Of a stretch of 64,000 nt of DNA, positions 22,183-30,676 are shown in pieces (position 1 is the first letter of the stretch; the number at the start of each line of letters is the position of its first letter). The position numbers were made by a program, and so were the translations under genes. Source of the DNA: Roseateles saccharophilus (GTDB taxonomy: Bacteria > Pseudomonadota > Gammaproteobacteria > Burkholderiales > Burkholderiaceae_C); the NCBI RefSeq assembly GCF_004342485.1, contig NZ_SMBU01000002.1, positions 186,001 through 250,000 of the forward strand, in the 5' to 3' direction. The notes beneath the pieces were generated by a model that saw only the letters and a list, made by a program, of their open reading frames with translations, was not told the DNA's origin and made no database searches.

Positions 22183-22986
22183 ATGGGCCTGTTTTCCTTC
22201 CTCAAGCGCGATGACGCCACCGCCGCGGCGGCGCCCAAGAAGTCTCCGGTCCGGTCCGGCGCCAAGGCCAGCGCGGCCGACGACGTGCAACTGCTGCGCA
22301 TCCGCGCGCGGCGCCGCCTCATCGGCGCGGCCGTGCTGGTGGCGGCCGGTGTGGTGGGCTTCCCGCTGATTTTCGAAACCCAGCCGCGGCCCATCCCGGT
22401 CGACCTGCCCATCGACATCCCGCACAAGGAGAGCGCGCCGCCGCTGGCCGTGCCGACCCGCGAGCCGCTGTCGCAGGCCGTGCCGGCATCGACGCCTGAG
22501 CCGGAGCCCGTGGCCACAGTGCCCAGCGCCCCCGTGCCGGTCGAGAAAGTGGCTGAGAAGCCGGTGGACAAGCCAGCCCGGGTCGACAAACCGGTGGTCG
22601 AGAAACCCGCGGAGAAGCCGCCCGTCAAGCTCGCCGAGAAGCCGGTGGAGAAACCGGTCGACAAGCCGGTCGACAAGCCCAAGCCCGCTGCCCATGCCAG
22701 CGACGGCGCCCGCGCCCAGGCCCTGCTCGATGGCAAGGAGGCGGCATCCGCGCCGGCCGCGCGCTTCATCGTGCAGGTCGGTGCCTTTGGCGAGAACAAG
22801 GCGGCCCAGGAGGTCAGGCTCAAGGTCGAGAAGCTCGGCCTCAAGACCTATGCGCAGGCCGTTGACACGGCCGATGGCCGGCGAGTGCGTGTGCGCCTGG
22901 GGCCCTTCGCCAGCCGCGACGAGGCCGAGCGCGCCGCCGCCAAGCTCAAGGGCGCGGGCCTGCCCGGCGCCATCCTGACGCTCTGA
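22183..22986 (+). CDS. SPOR-domain membrane protein (DedD-like)
   Basis: 267 residues: a short cytoplasmic N-terminus, one membrane span (LIGAAVLVAAGVVGFPLIF, about 47-65), a long Pro/Lys/Val linker with repeated VEKP, VDKP and AEKP units (about 120-170), and a C-terminal SPOR domain (RFIVQVGAFGENKAAQEVRLKVEKLGLKTY...GAILTL). SPOR domains bind denuded septal peptidoglycan, so it likely joins the division septum. The folC-dedD-cvpA-purF order matches the classical one of E. coli. Confidence 0.85.
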   Translation: MGLFSFLKRDDATAAAAPKKSPVRSGAKASAADDVQLLRIRARRRLIGAAVLVAAGVVGFPLIFETQPRPIPVDLPIDIPHKESAPPLAVPTREPLSQAVPASTPEPEPVATVPSAPVPVEKVAEKPVDKPARVDKPVVEKPAEKPPVKLAEKPVEKPVDKPVDKPKPAAHASDGARAQALLDGKEAASAPAARFIVQVGAFGENKAAQEVRLKVEKLGLKTYAQAVDTADGRRVRVRLGPFASRDEAERAAAKLKGAGLPGAILTL

Positions 22987-22994
22987 GAGGCGCC

Positions 22995-23528
22995 ATGGAC
23001 GTCACACTGAGCTGGGTCGATCTCGCGTTGGCAGCCTTGCTGCTGATCTCGATCGGCCTGGGCCTGTGGCGCGGGCTGGCCTTCGAGGTGATGTCGCTGG
23101 CCGGCTGGGTGGTGGCCTATTTCGCGGCTGGGCCGCTGGCGCCTGTCGTCGAGGGGTTGCTGCCCGAGGGCAGGTTCGGCCCCGCGGCGCTCCATGTCGT
23201 CGCGTTGGCCCTGGCCTTCTTCGCGGTGCTTGTCGTCTGGAGCCTGGCCACCCGCCTCGTCAAGGCGCTGATCCACGCCACGCCGCTGTCCGTCGTCGAC
23301 CGCCTCGGCGGCGCCGGCTTCGGTGCGCTGCGCGGCGTCCTGATCGCCCTGGCCCTGGTGCTGGTCATCGGCGCTTCGCCGCTGGCCCGGTCGGCCACCT
23401 GGCAGGCATCCCGCGCGGCCCCGGTGCTGGCCGGTGTGCTGCACGATGCCGCGCCGCTGCTGCCCGAACCGCTTTCCCATTTCATTTCCCGCTCGATGAC
23501 CCCATCTGATGCGGCATCGACTGACTAA
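22995..23528 (+). CDS. cvpA: CvpA-family inner-membrane protein
   Basis: 177 residues with four predicted membrane spans; the opening [35 protein letters not shown] is the CvpA signature. Family members are linked to envelope integrity and colicin V production; the biochemical role is unclear. It lies 8 bases after the SPOR gene and 11 before purF, hence one operon. Confidence 0.88.
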   Translation: MDVTLSWVDLALAALLLISIGLGLWRGLAFEVMSLAGWVVAYFAAGPLAPVVEGLLPEGRFGPAALHVVALALAFFAVLVVWSLATRLVKALIHATPLSVVDRLGGAGFGALRGVLIALALVLVIGASPLARSATWQASRAAPVLAGVLHDAAPLLPEPLSHFISRSMTPSDAASTD

Positions 23529-23539
23529 GGACTCCTGCC

Positions 23540-25051
<1,512 letters not shown>

Positions 25052-25061
25052 GGGGCGCCAC

Positions 25062-26288
25062 ATGAGCGACGACAAGCGCCGCGGCCTGCCCGAAGGCCTG
25101 CGCCCCGAGACCCTGGCCGTGCGCACGGCCCTCGCGCCCAGCCAGCATGGCGAGAACTCCGAGGCCCTGTTCCTGACGACGGCCTATGTCCAGCCCGACG
25201 CCGAGACCTCGGCGCGCAAGTTCTCGAATGCCGAGGACTTCACCTATACGCGCACCAGCAACCCCACCGTGCGCAGCCTGGAGGCCCGCCTGGCCGCGAT
25301 GGAAGGCACCGAGGGTGCCATCGCCACGTCGACCGGCATGAGTGCCATCCTGCTGCTGGCCATGGGCGCGCTGAAGGCCGGCGACCATGTCGTCTGCTCG
25401 CGTTCGGTGTTCGGCTCGACCATCAACCTGTTCGCCAAGGAGTTCGGCAAATTCGGCGTCGAGACGACGTTCGTGTCGCAGACCGACCTGGCGGAATGGC
25501 AGGCCGCCATCCGGCCGACGACGAGGCTCTTCTTCGCCGAGACGCCCACCAACCCGCTGACCGAGGTCTGCGACATCCGTGCGCTGGCCGGCATGGCCCA
25601 TGCTGCGGGTGCCATCCTCGCCGTCGACAACACCTATTCGACGCCGGCCCTGCAGCGCCCCGCCGAGATGGGCGCCGACATCGTCATGCACTCGGCCACC
25701 AAATACATGGACGGCCAGGGCCGCGTGATGGCCGGCGCGCTGTGCGGGCCGAACAGGCTCATCCGCGACGTCTTCGGCCCCATCCTGCGTACGGTGGGCA
25801 TGACTTTGTCGCCCTTCAATGCCTGGGTGGTGCTGAAGGGACTGGAGACGCTGAGCCTGCGCATGAAGGCCCAGAGCGAGCAGGCCCTAGCCGTCGCGCG
25901 CTGGCTGGAGGCGCAGCCCGAGGTCGACCGGGTCTACTACCCGTCGCTCGCTTCCCATCCCCAGCACGACCTGGCCATGCGCCAGCAAAACGGGCAGGGC
26001 GGGGCGGTGCTGTCCTTCGATCTGCGCGCCGATTCGCCCGAGGCTGCGCGCGCCGCCGCCTTCCACGTCATCGACAGCACCCGCGTGCTGTCCATCGCCA
26101 CCAACCTCGGCGACACGAAATCCATCATCACCCATCCCGCGACGACCTCGCACGGCCGCCTCACCGAGGCGCAGCGCCAGGCCGCGGGCGTCGGGCAGGG
26201 TTTGATCCGCCTGTCCGTCGGCCTCGAGCATGTCGATGACATCTGCGACGACCTGCTGCGCGGCCTCTCCACACTGAAGACCCGATGA
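25062..26288 (+). CDS. metZ: O-succinylhomoserine sulfhydrylase
   Basis: 408 residues, Cys/Met-metabolism PLP enzyme. PLP Lys is in HSATKYMDGQGRVMAG (near residue 214), with the YTRTSNPTVRSLE and TPTNPLTEVCDI segments of the MetZ subgroup. It makes homocysteine from O-succinylhomoserine and sulfide. The usual neighbour of purF in betaproteobacteria. The start ATG 25062 follows GAGGGGCG. Cystathionine gamma-synthase is the main alternative. Confidence 0.9.
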   Translation: MSDDKRRGLPEGLRPETLAVRTALAPSQHGENSEALFLTTAYVQPDAETSARKFSNAEDFTYTRTSNPTVRSLEARLAAMEGTEGAIATSTGMSAILLLAMGALKAGDHVVCSRSVFGSTINLFAKEFGKFGVETTFVSQTDLAEWQAAIRPTTRLFFAETPTNPLTEVCDIRALAGMAHAAGAILAVDNTYSTPALQRPAEMGADIVMHSATKYMDGQGRVMAGALCGPNRLIRDVFGPILRTVGMTLSPFNAWVVLKGLETLSLRMKAQSEQALAVARWLEAQPEVDRVYYPSLASHPQHDLAMRQQNGQGGAVLSFDLRADSPEAARAAAFHVIDSTRVLSIATNLGDTKSIITHPATTSHGRLTEAQRQAAGVGQGLIRLSVGLEHVDDICDDLLRGLSTLKTR

Positions 26289-27688
26289 GCTCCACTTTCG
26301 ACAAGGTCCGCACGCGCATCGCGCCGTCGCCGACCGGCTTCCTGCACCTGGGCACGGCCCGCACGGCCCTTTACTCCTGGGCCTATGCCCGCCACCACGG
26401 CGGCGAGTTCGTGCTGCGCATCGAGGACACCGACGTCGCCCGCTCCACCCAGGACTCGGTCGACCAGATCATCGCCGCCATGAACTGGCTGGGCCTTTCC
26501 TACGACGAGGGCCCGATCTACCAGATGCAGCGCCTGGACCGCTACCAGGCCGTCATCGAGCAAATGATCGCCTCCGGCCGTGCCTACCGTTGCTACGCGA
26601 CCCCCGAGGACCTCGAGGCCATGCGCGAGGCGCAGCGTGCCCGGGGCGAAAAGACGCTGTACGACCGCCGCTGGCGCCCTGAGGCCGGCAAGGTCCTGCC
26701 GGCGCCGCCCGAGGGCGTGAAGCCGGTCATCCGCTTCGCCAACCCCATCGAAGGCGACGTGACCTGGGACGACCTCGTGAAGGGCCCGATCACGATCAAC
26801 AACCGCGAGATCGACGACCTCATCATCGCCCGCACCGACGGCGTGCCGACCTACAACTTCGCCGTCGTCGTCGACGACTGGGACATGCGCATCAGCCATG
26901 TCTTCCGCGGCGACGAGCATGTCAACAACACGCCCTGGCAGATCAACATCTTCAACGCGTTGGGCGCGCCGCTGCCGCAGTTCGGGCATCTGCCCATCAT
27001 CCTCGGCGACGACGGCCTGAAGCTGTCCAAGCGCCGGGGCGCCGTCAGCGTGATGGACTACGCCACCAACGGCTACCTGCCTGAGGGCATGCTGAACTAC
27101 CTGGCCCGGCTGGGCTGGAGCCATGGGGACGACGAACTGTTCAGCGCCGGGCAGATAGTGTCGTGGTTCGACGGCTCGCATCTGTCCAAGAGCCCGGCGC
27201 AGTGGGACCCGGCCAAGCTGGACTGGGTCAACAGCCACTATGTGAAGCAGATCGACGAGGCGCGTCTGGCGGAACTGGTCGTGGCCCAGTTCTCGACCCG
27301 GGGCATTGAGGTGACACCCGCGCAGGTCCAGCCCAAGGTCGGCCTTTTCAAGGACCGCTGTGCAACGACGGCAGCGCTGGCCGACTGGCTGGCGATGTAC
27401 TTCGCCCCGGTGGAGCCGTCCGTGGAGGAGCTTGCGACCCATGTGACCGACGCCGTGCGTCCCGCATTGCGTGCGCTCGCCGATCGCCTCGGCGCCTTGT
27501 CCGACTGGACCAAGGCCGGGATTCAGCAGGCGCTCAAGGAAACGCTGGCGGCGACCGGCCTGAAGATGCCGCAACTGGCCGTGCCGGTGCGTGTCGTGGT
27601 GTGCGGTCGTGCGCAAACTCCGTCGCTGGATGCGGTGCTCGAGCACTTCGATCAGAAAAAAGTTGTCGAACGCTTGCAAACGGTCTGA
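26285..27688 (+). CDS. gltX: Glutamyl-tRNA synthetase
   Basis: 467 residues, class I synthetase. The HIGH-type motif appears as PSPTGFLHLGTART (HLGT at 21-24) and the KMSKS-type motif as LKLSKRRGAV near residue 247. It charges tRNA-Glu. It overlaps metZ by four bases and is followed by a tRNA cluster containing two tRNA-Glu copies. The last codons contain the -35 element of the tRNA promoter. Confidence 0.96.
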   Translation: MSSTFDKVRTRIAPSPTGFLHLGTARTALYSWAYARHHGGEFVLRIEDTDVARSTQDSVDQIIAAMNWLGLSYDEGPIYQMQRLDRYQAVIEQMIASGRAYRCYATPEDLEAMREAQRARGEKTLYDRRWRPEAGKVLPAPPEGVKPVIRFANPIEGDVTWDDLVKGPITINNREIDDLIIARTDGVPTYNFAVVVDDWDMRISHVFRGDEHVNNTPWQINIFNALGAPLPQFGHLPIILGDDGLKLSKRRGAVSVMDYATNGYLPEGMLNYLARLGWSHGDDELFSAGQIVSWFDGSHLSKSPAQWDPAKLDWVNSHYVKQIDEARLAELVVAQFSTRGIEVTPAQVQPKVGLFKDRCATTAALADWLAMYFAPVEPSVEELATHVTDAVRPALRALADRLGALSDWTKAGIQQALKETLAATGLKMPQLAVPVRVVVCGRAQTPSLDAVLEHFDQKKVVERLQTV

Positions 27689-27703
27689 AATTCGTCATAT
27701 ACT
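27674..27703 (+). promoter_or_regulatory. Sigma-70-like promoter of the tRNA cluster
   Basis: TTGCAA at 27674-27679, an 18-base spacer and TATACT at 27698-27703. The -35 overlaps the gltX stop region (27686-27688). Start of transcription would be near 27710, about 70 bases before the first tRNA. Confidence 0.65.
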
Positions 27704-27778
27704 CTTAGTCTCGCTTGAACAGCGCTGCGAACGAAGCGATTCTTGATGGGCTGGCGACAGCCGAATCAAAATCAAAAC

Positions 27779-27854
<76 letters not shown>

Positions 27855-27905
27855 AATCTCCTGAAAAGGGTTTGCGTGGCGCGCAGTTCAAGCGGCGAAG
27901 GTTTA

Positions 27906-27981
27906 GTCCCCTTCGTCTAGAGGCCTAGGACACCACCCTTTCACGGTGATTACAGGGGTTCGAATCCCCTAGGGGACGCCA
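27906..27981 (+). tRNA. tRNA-Glu (TTC), copy 1
   Basis: 76 bases with CCA. Acceptor GTCCCCT pairs with AGGGGAC; the anticodon loop reads CTTTCAC, anticodon TTC; T-arm GGTTCGAATCC. It lies 51 bases after tRNA-Ala and just downstream of gltX, whose product charges it. Confidence 0.97.
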
Positions 27982-28082
27982 AATTTCCATCGAAAGATGG
28001 AAATTGACAATCCCGTCGCAAGACGGGCGAGTTTGATGAAGCTTGGGTATTGCCGCGAGGCGATATCGAATTCATCCCACGC
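27982..28082 (+). other. tRNA-Glu/tRNA-Asp spacer with two tetraloop hairpins, copy 1
   Basis: Contains ATTTCCATC-GAAA-GATGGAAAT and CCCGTC-GCAA-GACGGG, both closed by GNRA-type tetraloops, then a GCGATATCGAATTCATCCC stretch. The same spacer, nearly unchanged, recurs at 28434-28533. A TTGACA at 28004-28009 lacks a partner -10 at the right distance. Confidence 0.7.
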
Positions 28083-28159
28083 GGAGTGGTAGTTCAGTTG
28101 GTTAGAATACCGGCCTGTCACGCCGGGGGTCGCGGGTTCGAGCCCCGTCCACTCCGCCA
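28083..28159 (+). tRNA. tRNA-Asp (GTC), copy 1
   Basis: 77 bases with CCA. Acceptor GGAGTGG pairs with CCACTCC, discriminator G. The anticodon stem CGGCC...GGCCG region holds CTGTCAC, anticodon GTC. T-arm GGGTTCGAGCCC. Confidence 0.97.
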
Positions 28160-28188
28160 AGGATTTCGTTGGGTCCGCCCGACAAAAG

Positions 28189-28218
28189 AACGGCCAATTT
28201 ATTGGCCGTTTGCTTTTT
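28189..28218 (+). terminator. Rho-independent terminator between the two tRNA triplets
   Basis: AACGGCCAAT, a TT loop, ATTGGCCGTT, then TGCTTTTT. A 10-bp stem with a T tract after tRNA-Asp copy 1. It should end much of the transcript before the second triplet, for which I see no clear separate promoter. Confidence 0.8.
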
Positions 28219-28234
28219 GCGACCGGTTTGTGCC

Positions 28235-28310
<76 letters not shown>

Positions 28311-28357
28311 ATTTCCCCCTTGGGGATATTGAGTGGCACGCAGGTTTTGAAAATTCT

Positions 28358-28433
28358 GTCCCCTTCGTCTAGAGGCCTAGGACACCACCCTTTCACGGTG
28401 ATTACAGGGGTTCGAATCCCCTAGGGGACGCCA
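28358..28433 (+). tRNA. tRNA-Glu (TTC), copy 2
   Basis: Identical to copy 1 at 27906-27981. The Ala-Glu spacer before it (47 bases) differs from that of copy 1, unlike the Glu-Asp spacer. Confidence 0.97.
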
Positions 28434-28533
28434 GATTCCCATCGAAAGATGGAAATTGACAATCCCGTCGCAGGACGGGCGAGTTTGATGGGCTTGGATA
28501 TTGCCGGAGTGCGATATCGAATTCATCCCACGC
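28434..28533 (+). other. tRNA-Glu/tRNA-Asp spacer with two hairpins, copy 2
   Basis: Near-copy of 27982-28082. The first hairpin keeps its GAAA loop with one mismatch in the stem; the second has loop GCAG instead of GCAA with the stem intact. Conservation of both stems suggests a function in processing, or recent duplication/gene conversion. Confidence 0.65.
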
Positions 28534-28610
28534 GGAGTGGTAGTTCAGTTGGTTAGAATACCGGCCTGTCACGCCGGGGGTCGCGGGTTCGAGCCCCGTC
28601 CACTCCGCCA
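28534..28610 (+). tRNA. tRNA-Asp (GTC), copy 2
   Basis: Identical to copy 1 at 28083-28159, with CCA; followed within ten bases by a strong terminator. Confidence 0.97.
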
Positions 28611-28616
28611 AATAAC

Positions 28617-28657
28617 AATGCGCCGAAGCCCTCGCGGGTTTCGGCGCATTTTCTTTT
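28617..28657 (+). terminator. Rho-independent terminator of the tRNA cluster
   Basis: AATGCGCCGAAGCCC pairs with GGGTTTCGGCGCATT (one G-U) around TCGC, then TTCTTTT. A 15-bp stem directly after the last tRNA. Confidence 0.88.
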
Positions 28658-28663
28658 GGAAAC

Positions 28664-28915
28664 TTAGGAAACGCCGCGTGGCGGAGCGGGGGCGGTGCCC
28701 GCCTCGTCATTGCCGCCATTGCCATGAGCCTGCGGGCCGGTGCTGGTGGCGCGGGACTCGCTCGGTGCGCTGCGCGGCGCCTCGCTCGGGCTGCGCTTGC
28801 CGCTGACGACCAGGCGCGCCAGTTTGACGACCTCGCTGGCCTCGGCCGGCAGGCCGGCCGCCACGAGCCCCATTGCCAGGCTCAGGCTCATCCATCCCTT
28901 ACGCAGTCGCAACAT
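28664..28915 (-). CDS. Small exported protein of unknown function, 83 aa
   Basis: From ATG at 28915 the protein has a basic start (MLRLRKGWM), a hydrophobic core (SLSLAMGLVAAGLPAEA) and a mature part SEVVKLARLVVSGKR followed by a Ser/Pro/Gly-rich tail. This is a credible signal peptide, and the EVVKLARLVVSGKR segment resembles small periplasmic proteins I have seen in related genomes, without a known function. The frame continues open upstream through the tRNA-Ser gene, so a longer start is not believable. It ends against the terminator of the tRNA cluster. Confidence 0.5.
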   Translation of the reverse strand: MLRLRKGWMSLSLAMGLVAAGLPAEASEVVKLARLVVSGKRSPSEAPRSAPSESRATSTGPQAHGNGGNDEAGTAPAPPRGVS

Positions 28916-29065
28916 CTCCGGCTCCAGCCTTGCAGACGGCAAGGCACGCTTTGCAGTGTTCAGCAAGCCGCCCGGGCAAACCAGTGCCGGGCGACGAATT
29001 GCGCTTTGCGGGGGATGAATTGCGGTTGCGGCTCTCTCGGCCCCGGTCCTGCTGCCACCCCTGGA

Positions 29066-29090
29066 AAGCAAAACGGGCCCAGAGGGCCCG
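29066..29090 (-). terminator. Terminator of the tRNA-Ser gene
   Basis: On the minus strand CGGGCCC-TCT-GGGCCCG followed by TTTTGCTTT, about ten bases after the tRNA-Ser CCA end. Confidence 0.8.
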
Positions 29091-29097
29091 ATAAGCT

Positions 29098-29189
<92 letters not shown>

Positions 29190-29209
29190 TGCAAGCCCGC
29201 CATCATAAC

Positions 29210-29617
29210 CTATTGCGAGGCCTGGGCGGGCGAGCCGATGCGATGACGTGATTTCAGCCTGTCGATGCACTCGCGCCAGCTCAGCTGGTGAACGATGTTG
29301 TTGAGGTGCAGCATGCGCTTGGAGCGCGCGAGCGTGTGGCCTTCGCCGTCGATCAGTGCGACGTTGCACAGGATGTTCATCGGGTCGAACAGGGCGACGA
29401 CGTCGGGCTGGATTTCGGTCCATTCCCACGCGATCTGGATGGGTTCGCCACCGGCCTCGGTGGCCCAGACCTCCTGGCCCGAGCGCAGGCCTGAGCGCGC
29501 ATCGTCCACCCGGAGGCTGCTGCCGACTTGGCGGAGATCGAGCGTCACCTTTTCAAACTCGTTTACAGTCCTAATTACCGTTTCGCAGGCCATCAGTTGC
29601 CAAGCTGCCATCTGCAT
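29210..29617 (-). CDS. DUF4902 (RsaM-like) protein, 135 aa
   Basis: Matches my memory of the DUF4902 family in the pattern IQIAWEWTEIQPDVVALFDP, then CNVALIDGEGHTLARSKRMLHLNNIVHQLSWRECIDRL (a strand with NVxLID followed by a helix ending in W). That family includes RsaM-type modulators of acyl-homoserine-lactone quorum sensing in Burkholderia and Pseudomonas fuscovaginae, whose genes usually sit between luxR and luxI. Here it is divergent from a LuxR-type gene with 88 bases between the start codons. That gap holds a lux-box-like repeat (29676-29691), a -10-like CACACT at 29647-29652 on the minus strand, and GGGAG seven bases before the ATG. At 135 residues it is a little short. Base composition is more A/T-rich than the flanks. 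Confidence 0.7.
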   Translation of the reverse strand: MQMAAWQLMACETVIRTVNEFEKVTLDLRQVGSSLRVDDARSGLRSGQEVWATEAGGEPIQIAWEWTEIQPDVVALFDPMNILCNVALIDGEGHTLARSKRMLHLNNIVHQLSWRECIDRLKSRHRIGSPAQASQ

Positions 29618-29646
29618 TCGGGTCTCCCGTCATTTGGATGGTTTGC

Positions 29647-29691
29647 AGTGTGCGTTCATCGCGACGGCGCTGCTCCTACCAACCCTAGTAG
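29647..29691 (-). promoter_or_regulatory. Lux-box-like operator and -10 facing the DUF4902 gene (box A)
   Basis: On the minus strand CTACTAGGGTTGGTAG (29691-29676) is a 16-bp inverted repeat of the CTAC...GTAG type. A 23-base gap leads to CACACT (29652-29647), the position of a -10 if the box sits at about -42. Expected start near 29640, giving a roughly 23-base leader. The plus-strand reading CCTACCA...TAG agrees with known las/rhl-type boxes in its left half. Confidence 0.55.
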
Positions 29692-29705
29692 CGCCCAGTG
29701 CCTCA

Positions 29706-30410
29706 ATGAACCTGCAGCGGTACGAACAAGTCAGTCAAGCGGCAGATTTCTCGTCCTTCAGGCAGGGGCTGATCGACTTCGCCAATGACCTGGACTTCGG
29801 CCTCATATCCGGCGTCTTGGCCTTTGAGCGCAAGGGGCCCGGGGCCAAAACGGAATACATCTCGATCGGCAACACGCCGGCGGAGTTTGTTGAGGCTTCA
29901 AGCAATCCGGAAAACGCCAAGCGCGATCCGGTGCACCGACATGTGATGGGCAATGCGGCGCCGCTGATCTATGACCAAAGGCTCTACGTGGACGCTGGCG
30001 CCGGGGACCTCTGGGAGATGCAGGCGCCTTTTGGATACAGGACCGGTCTTGCCGTTAGCGTCCACATGCCCGGTTACCGGCGTTTTCTGCTGGGCGTCGA
30101 CCGAGAGGAGGTGTTGCCCAGCGATCCGGTCAAGCTCAATCGGATGATTGCTGACCTGCAATTGCTCGCGGTGCATGCCCAAGATGCGGCTGCGCGACTC
30201 CTCGTGACCGCCAAGGCGCCGCGCCTGCAGCCCAGGCAGCTGGAAATCCTGAAGCTGACGATGGAAGGTAAGAGTGCCTGGGTTGTCGGCAGCTTGCTGG
30301 GAATCAGCGAGAACACGGTGAACTACCACATGAAGCAGTTGTTCAGGCAGCTGGACGTGTCGAACAAGAACCACGCAGTGCTCAAGGCAATGGAGCTGGG
30401 CCTCCTGTGA
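29706..30410 (+). CDS. LuxR-family quorum-sensing-type regulator (autoinducer-binding domain plus HTH)
   Basis: 234 residues. N-terminal autoinducer-binding domain (about 1-150) and C-terminal LuxR HTH (RLQPRQLEILKLTMEGKSAWVVGSLLGISENTVNYHMKQLFRQLDVSNK). Aligned by eye to TraR, the invariant Asp70-Pro71 pair is kept (AKRDPVHRH) and so is the FGYRTG Gly. Trp57 is replaced by Phe (PAEFVE), Tyr61 by Ser and Trp85 by Tyr (APLIYDQ). The HTH Glu, Leu and Gly are kept. It may therefore bind an unusual acyl-HSL or other ligand, or act as a LuxR solo, since no luxI is in the window. ATG 29706 gives the normal domain start. Composition is visibly more A/T-rich than the surrounding genes. Confidence 0.88.
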   Translation: MNLQRYEQVSQAADFSSFRQGLIDFANDLDFGLISGVLAFERKGPGAKTEYISIGNTPAEFVEASSNPENAKRDPVHRHVMGNAAPLIYDQRLYVDAGAGDLWEMQAPFGYRTGLAVSVHMPGYRRFLLGVDREEVLPSDPVKLNRMIADLQLLAVHAQDAAARLLVTAKAPRLQPRQLEILKLTMEGKSAWVVGSLLGISENTVNYHMKQLFRQLDVSNKNHAVLKAMELGLL

Positions 30411-30416
30411 GGCGCG

Positions 30417-30463
30417 CACTACCAGGGTTTGTAGTTCCCTGGCATCCCTCGGTCCGACAAACT
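30417..30463 (+). promoter_or_regulatory. Lux-box-like operator and -10 downstream of luxR (box B)
   Basis: CTACCAGGGTTTGTAG at 30419-30434, nine bases after the luxR stop. It agrees with box A (read on its own strand) at 14 of 16 positions. After a 23-base gap comes CAAACT (30458-30463), matching CACACT at the same distance from box A. Predicted start near 30470. Confidence 0.6.
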
Positions 30464-30506
30464 TCGCGCCATCTGAACACGGCCTGACGGCCAGATGGAG
30501 CGAGTT

Positions 30507-30557
30507 ATGTGGAAGCTGATTGCTGAAGTCTTCGGTCTGCCCTATACCGGCGGTTGA
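30507..30557 (+). CDS. Possible 16-aa micro-ORF
   Basis: Encodes MWKLIAEVFGLPYTGG then TGA. GGAG at 30497-30500 lies six bases before the ATG, an ideal spacing, which is rare for a random short frame. A GGCC-TGAC-GGCC stem-loop sits just upstream (30481-30492). The peptide is hydrophobic with two aromatic residues and ends in Gly-Gly. No homologue is known to me. It could be a regulatory peptide, a leader that controls the RNA downstream, or chance. Confidence 0.4.
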   Translation: MWKLIAEVFGLPYTGG

Positions 30558-30626
30558 TCGCCTTATCGACAAAAGGAAAAGCGACACCTCCATCGCTTTC
30601 GTTCGGTGCCCCCCGAACGTCCTGTT

Positions 30627-30667
30627 CCCGCGACCGCCCCTTTGCCGGGGTCCTCGCGGGTTTTTTG
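30627..30667 (+). terminator. Rho-independent terminator of the post-luxR transcript
   Basis: CCCGCGA (30627-30633) pairs with TCGCGGG (30654-30660) enclosing a CCCC/GGGG inner stem, then TTTTTTGCTT. Well formed and on the plus strand, ending just before the convergent SPFH gene. Confidence 0.85.
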
Positions 30668-30676
30668 CTTGTGAGC

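Larger units (their letters stand above)
30470..30667 (+). ncRNA. Candidate LuxR-controlled small RNA with anti-Shine-Dalgarno loop
   Basis: A predicted transcript of about 200 bases from the box B promoter to an intrinsic terminator. After a 16-codon ORF it forms hairpin 1, AAAGCGA/TCGCTTT (30578-30584 and 30593-30599), whose loop CACCTCCA contains CACCTCC, the anti-Shine-Dalgarno sequence of 16S rRNA. Hairpin 2, CGTTCGG/CCGAACG (30600-30619), has a C-rich TGCCCC loop. The terminator is hairpin 3. Several hairpins with C-rich loops are the layout of sRNAs that pair with ribosome binding sites. The family is not one I recognise; ends are inferred, not mapped. Confidence 0.5.

Noticed and set aside
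22540-22690. Tandem DNA repeat in the SPOR-domain gene
   Set aside because: The VEKP/VDKP units are an ordinary low-complexity protein linker with variable codons.
28004-28009. Consensus -35 TTGACA in the tRNA-Glu/Asp spacer (and its second copy) as an internal promoter
   Set aside because: No acceptable -10 at 16-18 bases; the nearest TTTGAT is 22 bases away behind a stable hairpin.
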